A stretch of 64,000 nt of DNA. It comes from Ulva prolifera (Eukaryota > Chlorophyta > Ulvophyceae > Ulvales > Ulvaceae). Within the stretch, counting starts at the first letter, position 1, and each line of letters begins with the position of its first letter. The DNA lies in contig CM041199.1 in NCBI GenBank assembly GCA_023078555.1, positions 10,279,943 through 10,343,942 on the forward strand, written 5' to 3'. The notes beneath the pieces were generated by a model. It was not told the DNA's origin, searched no databases, and saw only the letters and a program-made list of their open reading frames with translations. The position numbers and the translations under genes were made by a program. This document shows, one piece after another, positions 47,805-61,632 of this stretch.

Positions 47805-50468
47805 TTGATTCTGAAAGATCTAGGACGTCAAGTATGCATTGCACAGTTGTTGCTGACTCCCAGGAGTGGCGTGGAACAAAAGTGCACACTTTTCACCAAC
47901 CATGTGAATGGACTCGGTTGTAGCCACGCAAACCCCCGCGCAGCAAAAGGTACGTTGCCATCAACATTCCAAGATGTTGGGGGGTATGGGATGTCCATCA
48001 TTCATTGCGTATTTTCTGCAGACACCATGGCGTGGTGTGGTGCAAAAGTGCACACTTTCCACCAACCCATGTGAATGGACTTGGTTGTAGCCACGCAACC
48101 CCCCGCGCATCAAAAGGTACATCGCCATCAAAATTCCAAGATGTTGGGGGGTATGGGATGTCCATCATTCATTGCGTATTTTCTGCAGACACCATGGAGT
48201 GGTGTGGTGCAAAAGTGCACACTTTCCACCAACCCATGTGAATGGACTTGGTTGTAGCCACGCAACCCCCCGCGCATGAAAAGGTACGTCGCCATGAACA
48301 TTCCAAGATGTTGGGGGGTATGGGATGATTATCATTCATTGCATATTTGCTGGTGACTCCCAGGAGTGGCGTGGGGCAAAAGTGCACACTTTTCACCAAC
48401 CATGTGAATGGACTTGGCTATAGACAAGCATACCCCCGCGCATGAAAAGGTACGTCGCCATGAACATTCCAAGATGTTGGGGGGTATGGGATGATTATCA
48501 TTCATTGCATATTTGCTGGTGACTCCCAGGAGTGGCGTGGGGCAAAAGTGCACACTTTTCACCAACCATGTGAATGGACTTGGCTATAGACAAGCATACC
48601 CCCGCGCACCATAGGGAAGTTGCCAGAAACATCCTTTGATTCTGAAAGATCTAGGACGTCAAGTATGCATTTCACAGTTGTTGCTAACTTCCAGGAGTGG
48701 CGTGGAACAAAAGTGCACACTTTCCACCAACCCATGTGAATGGACTTGGTTGTAGCCACGCAACCCCCCGCGCAGCAAAAGGTACGTCGCCATCAACATT
48801 CCAAGATGTTGGGGGGTATGGGATGTCCATCATTCATTGCGTATTTTCTGCAGACACCATGGAGTGGTGTAATGCAAAAGTGCACACTTTCCACCAACCC
48901 ATGTGAACGGACTTGGTTGTAGCCACGCAACCCCCCGCGCATCAAAAGGTACGTCCCCATGAACATTCAAAGATGTCGGGGGGTATGGGATGTCCATCAT
49001 CCATTGCGCATTTTCTGCAGACACCATGGAGTGGTGTGGTGCAAAAATATACACTTTCCACCAACCCATGTGAATGGACTTGGTTGTAGCCACGCAACCC
49101 CCCGCGCAGCAAAAGGTACGTTGCCATCAACATTCCAAGATGTTGGGGAGTATGGGATGTCCATCATTCATTGCGTATTTTCTGCAGACACCATGGCGTG
49201 GTGTGGTGCAAAAGTGTACACTTTCCACCAACCCATGTGAATGGACTTGGTTGTAGCCACGCAACCCCCCGCGCAGCAAAAGGTACGTCGCCATCAACAT
49301 TCCAAGATGTTGGGGGGTATGGGATGTCCATCATTCATTGCGTATTTTCTGCAGACACCATGGAGTGGTGTAATGCAAAAGTGCACACTTTCCACCAACC
49401 CATGTGAACGGACTTGGTTGCAGCCACGCAACCCCCCGCACATCAAAGGTACGACGACATGAACATTCCAAGATGTTGGGAGGCATGGGATGTCCATCAT
49501 TCATTGCGTATTTTCTGCAGACACCATGGAGTGGTGTAATGCAAAAGTGCACACTTTCCACCAACCCATGTGAACGGACTTGGTTGTAGCCACGCAACCC
49601 CCCGCGCATCAAAAGGTACGTCCCCATGAACATTCAAAGATGTCGGGGGGTATGGGATGTCCATCATCCATTGCGTATTTTCTGCAGACACCATGGAGTG
49701 GTGTGGTGCAAAAATATACACTTTCCACCAACCCATGTGAATGGACTTGGTTGTAGCCACGCAACCCCCCGCGCAGCAAAAGGTACGTTGCCATCAACAT
49801 TCCAAGATGTTGGGGGGTATGGGATGTCCATCATTCATTGCGTATTTTCTGCAGACACCATGGCGTGGTGTGGTGCAAAAGTGTACACTTTCCACCAACC
49901 CATGTGAATGGACTTGGTTGTAGCCACGCAACCCCCCGCGCAGCAAAAGGTACGTCGCCATCAACATTCCAAGATGTTGGGGGGTATGGGATGTCCATCA
50001 TTCATTGCGTATTTTCTGCAGACACCATGGAGTGGTGTAATGCAAAAGTGCACACTTTCCACCAACCCATGTGAACGGACTTGGTTGCAGCCACGCAGCC
50101 CCCCGCACATCAAAGGTACGACGACATGAACATTCCAAGATGTTGGGAGGCATGGGATGTCCATCATTCATTGCGTATTTTCTGCAGACACCATGGAGTG
50201 GTGTGGTGCAAAAGTGCACACTTTCCACCAACCCATGTGAATGGACTTGGTTGTAGCCACGCAACCCCCCGCGCATGAAAAGGTACGTCGCCATGAACAT
50301 TCCAAGATGTTGGGGGGTATGGGATGATTATCATTCATTGCATATTTGCTGCTGACTCCCAGGAGTGGCGTGGGGCAAAAGTGCACACTTTTCACCAACC
50401 ATGTGAATGGACTTGGCTATAGACAAGCATACCCCCGCGCACCATAGGGAAGTTGCCAGAAACATCCT
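47805..50468 (+). repeat. 2,664-bp HOR, copy 1
   Basis: Sections of 831 and 1,833 bp, sixteen monomers. It begins with a C carrying GCTGACTCCC, shared only with copy 2, includes a C/B hybrid monomer (48408-48573), a TTTCACAG C at 48574 and a pair of 667-bp tetramers. The second monomer of the first tetramer has TTGGGGAGTATGGG near 49144. Confidence 0.92.
48408..48573 (+). repeat. C/B hybrid monomer (166 bp)
   Basis: Begins as short C (ACTTGGCTATAGACAAGCAT), then after CCCCCGCGCA continues as a B monomer (TGAAAAGGTACGTCGCC, later GCTGGTGACTCCC). It sits between a B and a true C. The junction lies in the CCCCCGCGCA stretch common to all monomer types. The hybrid is copied once at 51072-51237. 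Confidence 0.92.
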
Positions 50469-53132
50469 TTGATTCTGAAAGATCTAGGACGTCAAGTATG
50501 CATTGCACAGTTGTTGCTGACTCCCAGGAGTGGCGTGGAACAAAAGTGCACACTTTTCACCAACCATGTGAATGGACTCGGTTGTAGCCACGCAAACCCC
50601 CGCGCAGCAAAAGGTACGTTGCCATCAACATTCCAAGATGTTGGGGGGTATGGGATGTCCATCATTCATTGCGTATTTTCTGCAGACACCATGGCGTGGT
50701 GTGGTGCAAAAGTGCACACTTTCCACCAACCCATGTGAATGGACTTGGTTGTAGCCACGCAACCCCCCGCGCATCAAAAGGTACATCGCCATCAAAATTC
50801 CAAGATGTTGGGGGGTATGGGATGTCCATCATTCATTGCGTATTTTCTGCAGACACCATGGAGTGGTGTGGTGCAAAAGTGCACACTTTCCACCAACCCA
50901 TGTGAATGGACTTGGTTGTAGCCACGCAACCCCCCGCGCATGAAAAGGTACGTCGCCATGAACATTCCAAGATGTTGGGGGGTATGGGATGATTATCATT
51001 CATTGCATATTTGCTGGTGACTCCCAGGAGTGGCGTGGGGCAAAAGTGCACACTTTTCACCAACCATGTGAATGGACTTGGCTATAAACAAGCATACCCC
51101 CGCGCATGAAAAGGTACGTCGCCATGAACATTCCAAGATGTTGGGGGGTATAGGATGATTATCATTCATTGCATATTTGCTGGTGACTCCCAGGAGTGGC
51201 GTGGGGCAAAAGTGCACACTTTTCACCAACCATGTGAATGGACTTGGCTATAGACAAGCATACCCCCGCGCACCATAGGGAAGTTGCCAGAAACATCCTT
51301 TGATTCTGAAAGATCTAGGACGTCAAGTATGCATTTCACAGTTGTTGCTAACTTCCAGGAGTGGCGTGGAACAAAAGTGCACACTTTCCACCAACCCATG
51401 TGAATGGACTTGGTTGTAGCCACGCAACCCCCCGCGCAGCAAAAGGTACGTCGCCATCAACATTCCAAGATGTTGGGGGGTATGGGATGTCCATCATTCA
51501 TTGCGTATTTTCTGCAGACACCATGGAGTGGTGTAATGCAAAAGTGCACACTTTCCACCAACCCATGTGAACGGACTTGGTTGTAGCCACGCAACCCCCC
51601 GCGCATCAAAAGGTACGTCCCCATGAACATTCAAAGATGTCGGGGGGTATGGGATGTCCATCATCCATTGCGCATTTTCTGCAGACACCATGGAGTGGTG
51701 TGGTGCAAAAATATACACTTTCCACCAACCCATGTGAATGGACTTGGTTGTAGCCACGCAACCCCCCGCGCAGCAAAAGGTACGTTGCCATCAACATTCC
51801 AAGATGTTGGGGAGTATGGGATGTCCATCATTCATTGCGTATTTTCTGCAGACACCATGGCGTGGTGTGGTGCAAAAGTGTACACTTTCCACCAACCCAT
51901 GTGAATGGACTTGGTTGTAGCCACGCAACCCCCCGCGCAGCAAAAGGTACGTCGCCATCAACATTCCAAGATGTTGGGGGGTATGGGATGTCCATCATTC
52001 ATTGCGTATTTTCTGCAGACACCATGGAGTGGTGTAATGCAAAAGTGCACACTTTCCACCAACCCATGTGAACGGACTTGGTTGCAGCCACGCAACCCCC
52101 CGCACATCAAAGGTACGACGACATGAACATTCCAAGATGTTGGGAGGCATGGGATGTCCATCATTCATTGCGTATTTTCTGCAGACACCATGGAGTGGTG
52201 TAATGCAAAAGTGCACACTTTCCACCAACCCATGTGAACGGACTTGGTTGTAGCCACGCAACCCCCCGCGCATCAAAAGGTACGTCCCCATGAACATTCA
52301 AAGATGTCGGGGGGTATGGGATGTCCATCATCCATTGCGTATTTTCTGCAGACACCATGGAGTGGTGTGGTGCAAAAATATACACTTTCCACCAACCCAT
52401 GTGAATGGACTTGGTTGTAGCCACGCAACCCCCCGCGCAGCAAAAGGTACGTTGCCATCAACATTCCAAGATGTTGGGGGGTATGGGATGTCCATCATTC
52501 ATTGCGTATTTTCTGCAGACACCATGGCGTGGTGTGGTGCAAAAGTGTACACTTTCCACCAACCCATGTGAATGGACTTGGTTGTAGCCACGCAACCCCC
52601 CGCGCAGCAAAAGGTACGTCGCCATCAACATTCCAAGATGTTGGGGGGTATGGGATGTCCATCATTCATTGCGTATTTTCTGCAGACACCATGGAGTGGT
52701 GTAATGCAAAAGTGCACACTTTCCACCAACCCATGTGAACGGACTTGGTTGCAGCCACGCAGCCCCCCGCACATCAAAGGTACGACGACATGAACATTCC
52801 AAGATGTTGGGAGGCATGGGATGTCCATCATTCATTGCGTATTTTCTGCAGACACCATGGAGTGGTGTGGTGCAAAAGTGCACACTTTCCACCAACCCAT
52901 GTGAATGGACTTGGTTGTAGCCACGCAACCCCCCGCGCATGAAAAGGTACGTCGCCATGAACATTCCAAGGTGTTGGGGGGTATGGGATGATTATCATTC
53001 ATTGCATATTTGCTGCTGACTCACAGGAGTGGCGTGGGGCAAAAGTGCACACTTTTCACCAACCATGTGAATGGACTTGGCTATAGACAAGCATACCCCC
53101 GCGCACCATAGGGAAGTTGCCAGAAACATCCT
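50469..53132 (+). repeat. 2,664-bp HOR, copy 2
   Basis: Offset exactly 2,664 bp from copy 1. I found about four differences by eye: GGCTATAAAC near 51083, GGGGGTATAGGATG near 51148, CCAAGGTGTTGG near 52968 and GACTCACAGG near 53019. This implies roughly 99.8% identity, to be confirmed by alignment. It is the clearest recent amplification in the window. Confidence 0.92.
51072..51237 (+). repeat. C/B hybrid monomer, second copy
   Basis: Same hybrid as 48408-48573, displaced 2,664 bp. It has acquired CTATAAACAAGC and TATAGGATG, two G-to-A changes that are not in the first copy. Confidence 0.92.
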
Positions 53133-56100
53133 TTGATTCTGAAAGATCTAGGACGTCAAGTATGCATTGCACAGTTGTTGCTAACTCCCAGGAGTGGCGT
53201 GGAACAAAAGTGCACACTTTTCACCAACCATGTGAATGGACTCGGTTGTAGCCACGCAAACCCCCGCGCAGCAAAAGGTACGTTGCCATCAACATTCCAA
53301 GATGTTGGGGGGTATGGGATGTCCATCATTCATTGCGTATTTTCTGCAGACACCATGGCGTGGTGTGGTGCAAAAGTGCACACTTTCCACCAACCCATGT
53401 GAATGGACTTGGTTGTAGCCACGCAACCCCCCGCGCATCAAAAGGTACATCGCCATCAAAATTCCAAGATGTTGGGGGGTATGGGATGTCCATCATTCAT
53501 TGCGTATTTTCTGCAGACACCATGGAGTGGTGTGGTGCAAAAGTGCACACTTTCCACCAACCCATGTGAATGGACTTGGTTGTAGCCACGCAACCCCCCG
53601 CGCATGAAAAGGTACGTCGCCATGAACATTCCAAGATGTTGGGGGGTATGGGATGATTATCATTCATTGCATATTTGCTGGTGACTCCCAGGAGTGGCGT
53701 GGGGCAAAAGTGCACACTTTTCACCAACCATGTGAATGGACTTGGCTATAGACAAGCATACCCCCGCGCACCATAGGGAAGTTGCCAGAAACATCCTTTG
53801 ATTCTGAAAGATCTAGGACGTCAAGTATGCATTTCACAGTTGTTGCTAACTTCCAGGAGTGGCGTGGAACAAAAGTGCACACTTTCCACCAACCCATGTG
53901 AATGGACTTGGTTGTAGCCACGCAACCCCCCGCGCAGCAAAAGGTACGTCGCCATCAACATTCCAAGATGTTGGGGGGTATGGGATGTCCATCATTCATT
54001 GCGTATTTTCTGCAGACACCATGGAGTGGTGTAATGCAAAAGTGCACACTTTCCACCAACCCATGTGAACGGACTTGGTTGTAGCCACGCAACCCCCCGC
54101 GCATCAAAAGGTACGTCCCCATGAACATTCAAAGATGTCGGGGGGTATGGGATGTCCATCATTCATTGCGCATTTTCTGCAGACACCATGGAGTGGTGTG
54201 GTGCAAAAGTGCACACTTTCCACCAACCCATGTGAATGGACTTGGTTGTAGCCACGCAACCCCCCTGCGCAGCAAAAGGTACGTCGCCATCAACATTCCA
54301 AGATGTTGGGGGGTATGGGATGTCCATCATTCATTGCGTATTTTCTGCAGACACCATGGAGTGGTGTAATGCAAAAGTGCACACTTTCCACCAACCCATG
54401 TGAATGGACTTGGTTGTAGCCACGCAACCCCCCGCGCATGAAAAGGTACGTCGCCATGAACATTCCAAGATGTTGGGGGGTATGGGATGATTATCATTCA
54501 TTGCATATTTGCTGGTGACTCCCAGGAGTGGCGTGGGGCAAAAGTGCACACTTTTCACCAACCATGTGAATGGACTTGGCTATAGACAAGCATACCCCCG
54601 CGCACCATAGGGAAGTTGCCAGAAACATCCTTTGATTCTGAAAGATCTAGGACGTCAAGTATGCATTTCACAGTTGTTGCTAACTTCCAGGAGTGGCGTG
54701 GAACAAAAGTGCACACTTTCCACCAACCCATGTGAATGGACTTGGTTGTAGCCACGCAACCCCCCGCGCAGCAAAAGGTACGTCGCCATCAACATTCCAA
54801 GATGTTGGGGGGTATGGGATGTCCATCATTCATTGCGTATTTTCTGCAGACACCATGGAGTGGTGTAATGCAAAAGTGCACACTTTCCACCAACCCATGT
54901 GAACGGACTTGGTTGTAGCCACGCAACCCCCCGCGCATCAAAAGGTACGTCCCCATGAACATTCAAAGATGTCGGGGGGTATGGGATGTCCATCATCCAT
55001 TGCGTATTTTCTGCAGACACCATGGAGTGGTGTGGTGCAAAAATATACACTTTCCACCAACCCATGTGAATGGACTTGGTTGTAGCCACGCAACCCCCCG
55101 CGCAGCAAAAGGTACGTTGCCATCAACATTCCAAGATGTTGGGGGGTATGGGATGTCCATCATTCATTGCGTATTTTCTGCAGACACCATGGCGTGGTGT
55201 GGTGCAAAAGTGTACACTTTCCACCAACCCATGTGAATGGACTTGGTTGTAGCCACGCAACCCCCCGCGCAGCAAAAGGTACGTCGTCATCAACATTCCA
55301 AGATGTTGGGGGGTATGGGATGTCCATCATTCATTGCGTATTTTCTGCAGACACCATGGAGTGGTGTAATGCAAAAGTGCACACTTTCCACCAACCCATG
55401 TGAACGGACTTGGTTGCAGCCACGCAACCCCCCGCACATCAAAGGTACGACGACATGAACATTCCAAGATGTTGGGAGGCATGGGATGTCCATCATTCAT
55501 TGCGTATTTTCTGCAGACACCATGGAGTGGTGTAATGCAAAAGTGCACACTTTCCACCAACCCATGTGAACGGACTTGGTTGTAGCCACGCAACCCCCCG
55601 CGCATCAAAAGGTACGTCCCCATGAACATTCAAAGATGTCGGGGGGTATGGGATGTCCATCATCCATTGCGTATTTTCTGCAGACACCATGGAGTGGTGT
55701 GGTGCAAAAATATACACTTTCCACCAACCCATGTGAATGGACTTGGTTGTAGCCACGCAACCCCCCGCGCAGCAAAAGGTACGTTGCCATCAACATTCCA
55801 AGATGTTGGGGGGTATGGGATGTCCATCATTCATTGCGTATTTTCTGCAGACACCATGGCGTGGTGTGGTGCAAAAGTGTACACTTTCCACCAACCCATG
55901 TGAATGGACTTGGTTGTAGCCACGCAACCCCCCGCGCAGCAAAAGGTACGTCGCCATCAACATTCCAAGATGTTGGGGGGTATGGGATGTCCATCATTCA
56001 TTGCGTATTTTCTGCAGACACCATGGAGTGGTGTAATGCAAAAGTGCACACTTTCCACCAACCCATGTGAACGGACTTGGTTGCAGCCACGCAGCCCCCC

Positions 56101-56464
56101 GCACATCAAAGGTACGACGACATGAACATTCCAAGATGTTGGGAGGCATGGGATGTCCATCATTCATTGCGTATTTTCTGCAGACACCATGGAGTGGTGT
56201 GGTGCAAAAGTGCACACTTTCCACCAACCCATGTGAATGGACTTGGTTGTAGCCACGCAACCCCCCGCGCATGAAAAGGTACGTCGCCATGAACATTCCA
56301 AGATGTTGGGGGGTATGGGATGATTATCATTCATTGCATATTTGCTGCTGACTCCCAGGAGTGGCGTGGGGCAAAAGTGCACACTTTTCATCAACCATGT
56401 GAATGGACTTGGCTATAGACAAGCATACCCCCGCGCACCATAGGGAAGTTGCCAGAAACATCCT
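53133..56464 (+). repeat. Expanded variant of the 2,664-bp HOR (3,332 bp)
   Basis: Sections of 665, 834 and 1,833 bp. The C at its start has GCTAACTCCC rather than GCTGACTCCC and the C/B hybrid monomer is absent, while a second TTTCACAG C (54570) closes an extra 834-bp section. The last 1,833 bp match the end of the 2,664-bp HOR, including the 667-bp tetramer pair and CACGCAGCCCCC near 56090, with a private ACGTCGTCATC near 55284. Confidence 0.88.
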
Positions 56465-59400
56465 TTGATTCTGAAAGATCTAGGACGTCAAGTATGCATT
56501 GCACAGTTGTTGCTAACTCCCAGGAGTGGCGTGGAACAAAAGTGCACACTTTTCACCAACCATGTGAATGGACTCGGTTGTAGCCACGCAAACCCCCGCG
56601 CAGCAAAAGGTACGTTGCCATCAACATTCCAAGATGTTGGGGGGTATGGGATGTCCATCATTCATTGCGTATTTTCTGCAGACACCATGGCGTGGTGTGG
56701 TGCAAAAGTGCACACTTTCCACCAACCCATGTGAATGGACTTGGTTGTAGCCACGCAACCCCCCGCGCATCAAAAGGTACATCGCCATCAAAATTCCAAG
56801 ATGTTGGGGGGTATGGGATGTCCATCATTCATTGCGTATTTTCTGCAGACACCATGGAGTGGTGTGGTGCAAAAGTGCACACTTTCCACCAACCCATGTG
56901 AATGGACTTGGTTGTAGCCACGCAACCCCCCGCGCATGAAAAGGTACGTCGCCATGAACATTCCAAGATGTTGGGGGGTATGGGATGATTATCATTCATT
57001 GCATATTTGCTGGTGACTCCCAGGAGTGGCGTGGGGCAAAAGTGCACACTTTTCACCAACCATGTGAATGGACTTGGCTATAGACAAGCATACCCCCGCG
57101 CACCATAGGGAAGTTGCCAGAAACATCCTTTGATTCTGAAAGATCTAGGACGTCAAGTATGCATTTCACAGTTGTTGCTAACTTCCAGGAGTGGCGTGGA
57201 ACAAAAGTGCACACTTTCCACCAACCCATGTGAATGGACTTGGTTGTAGCCACGCAACCCCCCGCGCAGCAAAAGGTACGTCGCCATCAACATTCCAAGA
57301 TGTTGGGGGGTATGGGATGTCCATCATTCATTGCGTATTTTCTGCAGACACCATGGAGTGGTGTAATGCAAAAGTGCACACTTTCCACCAACCCATGTGA
57401 ACGGACTTGGTTGTAGCCACGCAACCCCCCGCGCATCAAAAGGTACGTCCCCATGAACATTCAAAGATGTCGGGGGGTATGGGATGTCCATCATTCATTG
57501 CGCATTTTCTGCAGACACCATGGAGTGGTGTGGTGCAAAAGTGCACACTTTCCACCAACCCATGTGAATGGACTTGGTTGTAGCCACGCAACCCCCCTGC
57601 GCAGCAAAAGGTACGTCGCCATCAACATTCCAAGATGTTGGGGGGTATGGGATGTCCATCATTCATTGCGTATTTTCTGCAGACACCATGGAGTGGTGTA
57701 ATGCAAAAGTGCACACTTTCCACCAACCCATGTGAACGGACTTGGTTGTAGCCACGCAACCCCCCGCGCATCAAAAGGTACGTCCCCATGAACATTCAAA
57801 GATGTCGGGGGGTATGGGATGTCCATCATCCATTGCGTATTTTCTGCAGACACCATGGAGTGGTGTGGTGCAAGAATATACACTTTCCACCAACCCATGT
57901 GAATGGACTTGGTTGTAGCCACGCAACCCCCCGCGCAGCAAAAGGTACGTTGCCATCAACATTCCAAGATGTTGGGGGGTATGGGATGTCCATCATTCAT
58001 TGCGTATTTTCTGCAGACACCATGGCGTGGTGTGGTGCAAAAGTGTACACTTTCCACCAACCCATGTGAATGGACTTGGTTGTAGCCACGCAACCCCCCG
58101 CGCAGCAAAAGGTACGTCGCCATCAACATTCCAAGATGTTGGGGGGTATGGGATGTCCATCATTCATTGCGTATTTTCTGCAGACACCATGGAGTGGTGT
58201 AATGCAAAAGTGCACACTTTCCACCAACCCATGTGAACGGACTTGGTTGCAGCCACGCAACCCCCCGCACATCAAAGGTACGACGACATGAACATTCCAA
58301 GATGTTGGGAGGCATGGGATGTCCATCATTCATTGCGTATTTTCTGCAGACACCATGGAGTGGTGTGGTGCAAAAGTGCACACTTTCCACCAACCCATGT
58401 GAATGGACTTGGTTGTAGCCACGCAACCCCCCGCGCATGAAAAGGTACGTCGCCATGAACATTCCAAGATGTTGGGGGGTATGGGATGATTATCATTCAT
58501 TGCATATTTGCTGCTGACTCCCAGGAGTGGCGTGGGGCAAAAGTGCACACTTTTCACCAACCATGTGAATGGACTCGGTTGTAGCCACGCAACCCCCCGC
58601 GCAGCAAATGGTACGTCGCCATCAACATTCCAAGATGTTGGGGGGTATGGGATGTCCATCATTCATTGCGTATTTTCTGCAGACACCATGGAGTGGTGTG
58701 GTGCAAAAATGCACACTTTCCACCAACCAATGTGAATGGACTTGGTTGTAGCCACGCAACCCCCCGCGCAGCAAAAGGTACGTTGCCGTCAACATTCCAA
58801 GATGTTGGGGGGTATGGGATGTCCATCATTCATTGCGTATTTTCTACAGACACCATGGCGTGGTGTGGTGCAAAAGTGCACACTTTCCACCAACCCATGC
58901 GAATGGACTTGGTTGTAGCCACGCAACCCCCCGCGCAGCAAATGGTACATCGCCATCAAAATTCCAAGATGTTGGGGGGTATGGGATGTCCATCATTCAT
59001 TGCGTATTTTCTGCAGACACCATGGAGTGGTGTGGTGCAAGAATATACACTTTCCACCAACCCATGTGAATGGACTTGGTTGTAGCCACGCAACCCCCCG
59101 CGCAGCAAAAGGTACGTTGCCATCAACATTCCAAGATGTTGGGGGGTATGGGATGTCCATCATTCATTGCGTATTTTCTGCAGACACCATGGCGTGGTGT
59201 GGTGCAAGAATATACACTTTCCACCAACCCATGTGAATGGACTTGGTTGTAGCCACGCAACCCCCCGCGCAGCAAAAGGTACGTTGCCATCAACATTCCA
59301 AGATGTTGGGGGGTATGGGATGTCCATCATTCATTGCGTATTTTCTGCAGACACCATGGCGTGGTGTGGTGCAAAAGTGTACACTTTCCACCAACCCATG

Positions 59401-61632
59401 TGAATGGACTTGGTTGTAGCCACGCAACCCCCCGCGCAGCAAAAGGTACATCCCCATGAACATTCAAAGATGTCGGGGGGTATGGGATGTCCATCATCCA
59501 TTGCGTATTTTCTGCAGACACCATGGAGTGGTGTGGTGCAAAAGTGTACACTTTCCACCAACCCATGTGAATGGACTTGGTTGTAGCCACGCAACCCCCC
59601 GCGCAGCAAAAGGTACGTTGCCATCAACATTCCAAGATGTTGGGGGGTATGGGATGTCCATCATTCATTGCGTATTTTCTGCAGACACCATGGCGTGGTG
59701 TGGTGCAAAAGTGTACACTTTCCACCAACCCATGTGAATGGACTTGGTTGTAGCCACGCAACCCCCCGCGCAGCAAAAGGTACGTCGCCATCAACATTCC
59801 AAGATGTTGGGGGGTATGGGATGTCCATCATTCATTGCGTATTTTCTGCAGACACCATGGAGTGGTGTAATGCAGAAGTGCACACTTTCCACCAACCCAT
59901 GTGAACGGACTTGGTTGCAGCCACGCAACCCCCCGCACATCAAAGGTACGACGACATGAACATTCCAAGATGTTGGGAGGCATGGGATGTCCATCATTCA
60001 TTGCGTATTTTCTGCAGACACCATGGCGTGGTGTGGTGCAAAAGTGTACACTTTCCACCAACCCATGTGAATGGACTTGGTTGTAGCCACGCAACCCCCC
60101 GCGCAGCAAAAGGTACATCCCCATGAACATTCAAAGATGTCGGGGGGTATGGGATGTCCATCATCCATTGCGTATTTTCTGCAGACACCATGGAGTGGTG
60201 TGGTGCAAAAATATACACTTTCCACCAACCCATGTGAATGGACTTGGTTGTAGCCACGCAACCCCCCGCGCAGCAAAAGGTACGTTGCCATCAACATTCC
60301 AAGATGTTGGGGGGTATGGGATGTCCATCATTCATTGCGTATTTTCTGCAGACACCATGGCGTGGTGTGGTGCAAAAGTGTACACTTTCCACCAACCCAT
60401 GTGAATGGACTTGGTTGTAGCCACGCAACCCCCCGCGCAGCAAAAGGTACGTCGCCATCAACATTCCAAGATGTTGGGGGGTATGGGATGTCCATCATTC
60501 ATTGCGTATTTTCTGCAGACACCATGGAGTGGTGTAATGCAAAAGTGCACACTTTCCACCAACCCATGTGAACGGACTTGGTTGCAGCCACGCAACCCCC
60601 CGCACATCAAAGGTACGACGACATGAACATTCCAAGATGTTGGGAGGCATGGGATGTCCATCATTCATTGCGTATTTTCTGCAGACACCATGGAGTGGTG
60701 TAATGCAAAAGTGCACACTTTCCACCAACCCATGTGAACGGACTTGGTTGTAGCCACGCAACCCCCCGCGCATCAAAAGGTACGTCCCCATGAACATTCA
60801 AAGATGTCGGGGGGTATGGGATGTCCATCATCCATTGCGTATTTTCTGCAGACACCATGGAGTGGTGTGGTGCAAAAATATACACTTTCCACCAACCCAT
60901 GTGAATGGACTTGGTTGTAGCCACGCAACCCCCCGCGCAGCAAAAGGTACGTTGCCATCAACATTCCAAGATGTTGGGGGGTATGGGATGTCCATCATTC
61001 ATTGCGTATTTTCTGCAGACACCATGGCGTGGTGTGGTGCAAAAGTGTACACTTTCCACCAACCCATGTGAATGGACTTGGTTGTAGCCACGCAACCCCC
61101 CGCGCAGCAAAAGGTACGTCGCCATCAACATTCCAAGATGTTGGGGGGTATGGGATGTCCATCATTCATTGCGTATTTTCTGCAGACACCATGGAGTGGT
61201 GTAATGCAAAAGTGCACACTTTCCACCAACCCATGTGAATGGACTTGGTTGCAGCCACGCAGCCCCCCGCACATCAAAGGTACGACGACATGAACATTCC
61301 AAGATGTTGGGAGGCATGGGATGTCCATCATTCATTGCGTATTTTCTGCAGACACCATGGAGTGGTGTGGTGCAAAAGTGCACACTTTCCACCAACCCAT
61401 GTGAATGGACTTGGTTGTAGCCACGCAACCCCCCGCGCATGAAAAGGTACGTCGCCATGAACATTCCAAGATGTTGGGGGGTATGGGATGATTATCATTC
61501 ATTGCATATTTGCTGCTGACTCCCAGGAGTGGCGTGGGGCAAAAGTGCACACTTTTCACCAACCATGTGAATGGACTTGGCTATAGACAAGCATACCCCC
61601 GCGCACCATAGGGAAGTTGCCAGAAACATCCT
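56465..61632 (+). repeat. C-poor block, 26 monomers without C
   Basis: A 665-bp section (C at 56403 and 57068) is followed by 57234-61570, about 4.3 kb or 26 monomers, with no C. At 58403-58568 a B monomer is followed directly by the ACTCGGTTGTAG A monomer that elsewhere always follows a C, which indicates that a C monomer was lost there. The rest includes A monomers with ATATACAC (58741-59236, with GCAAGAATATAC) and three 667-bp tetramers. Confidence 0.88.
59404..61404 (+). repeat. 667-bp A tetramer, three tandem copies
   Basis: Copies at 59404-60070, 60071-60737 and 60738-61404. The first two start with an ACATCCCC hybrid first monomer, the third with the standard ACGTCCCC. The first copy has a private GTAATGCAGAAG near 59868. 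The third ends with CACGCAGCCCCC preceded by ATGGAC rather than ACGGAC. Confidence 0.9.
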
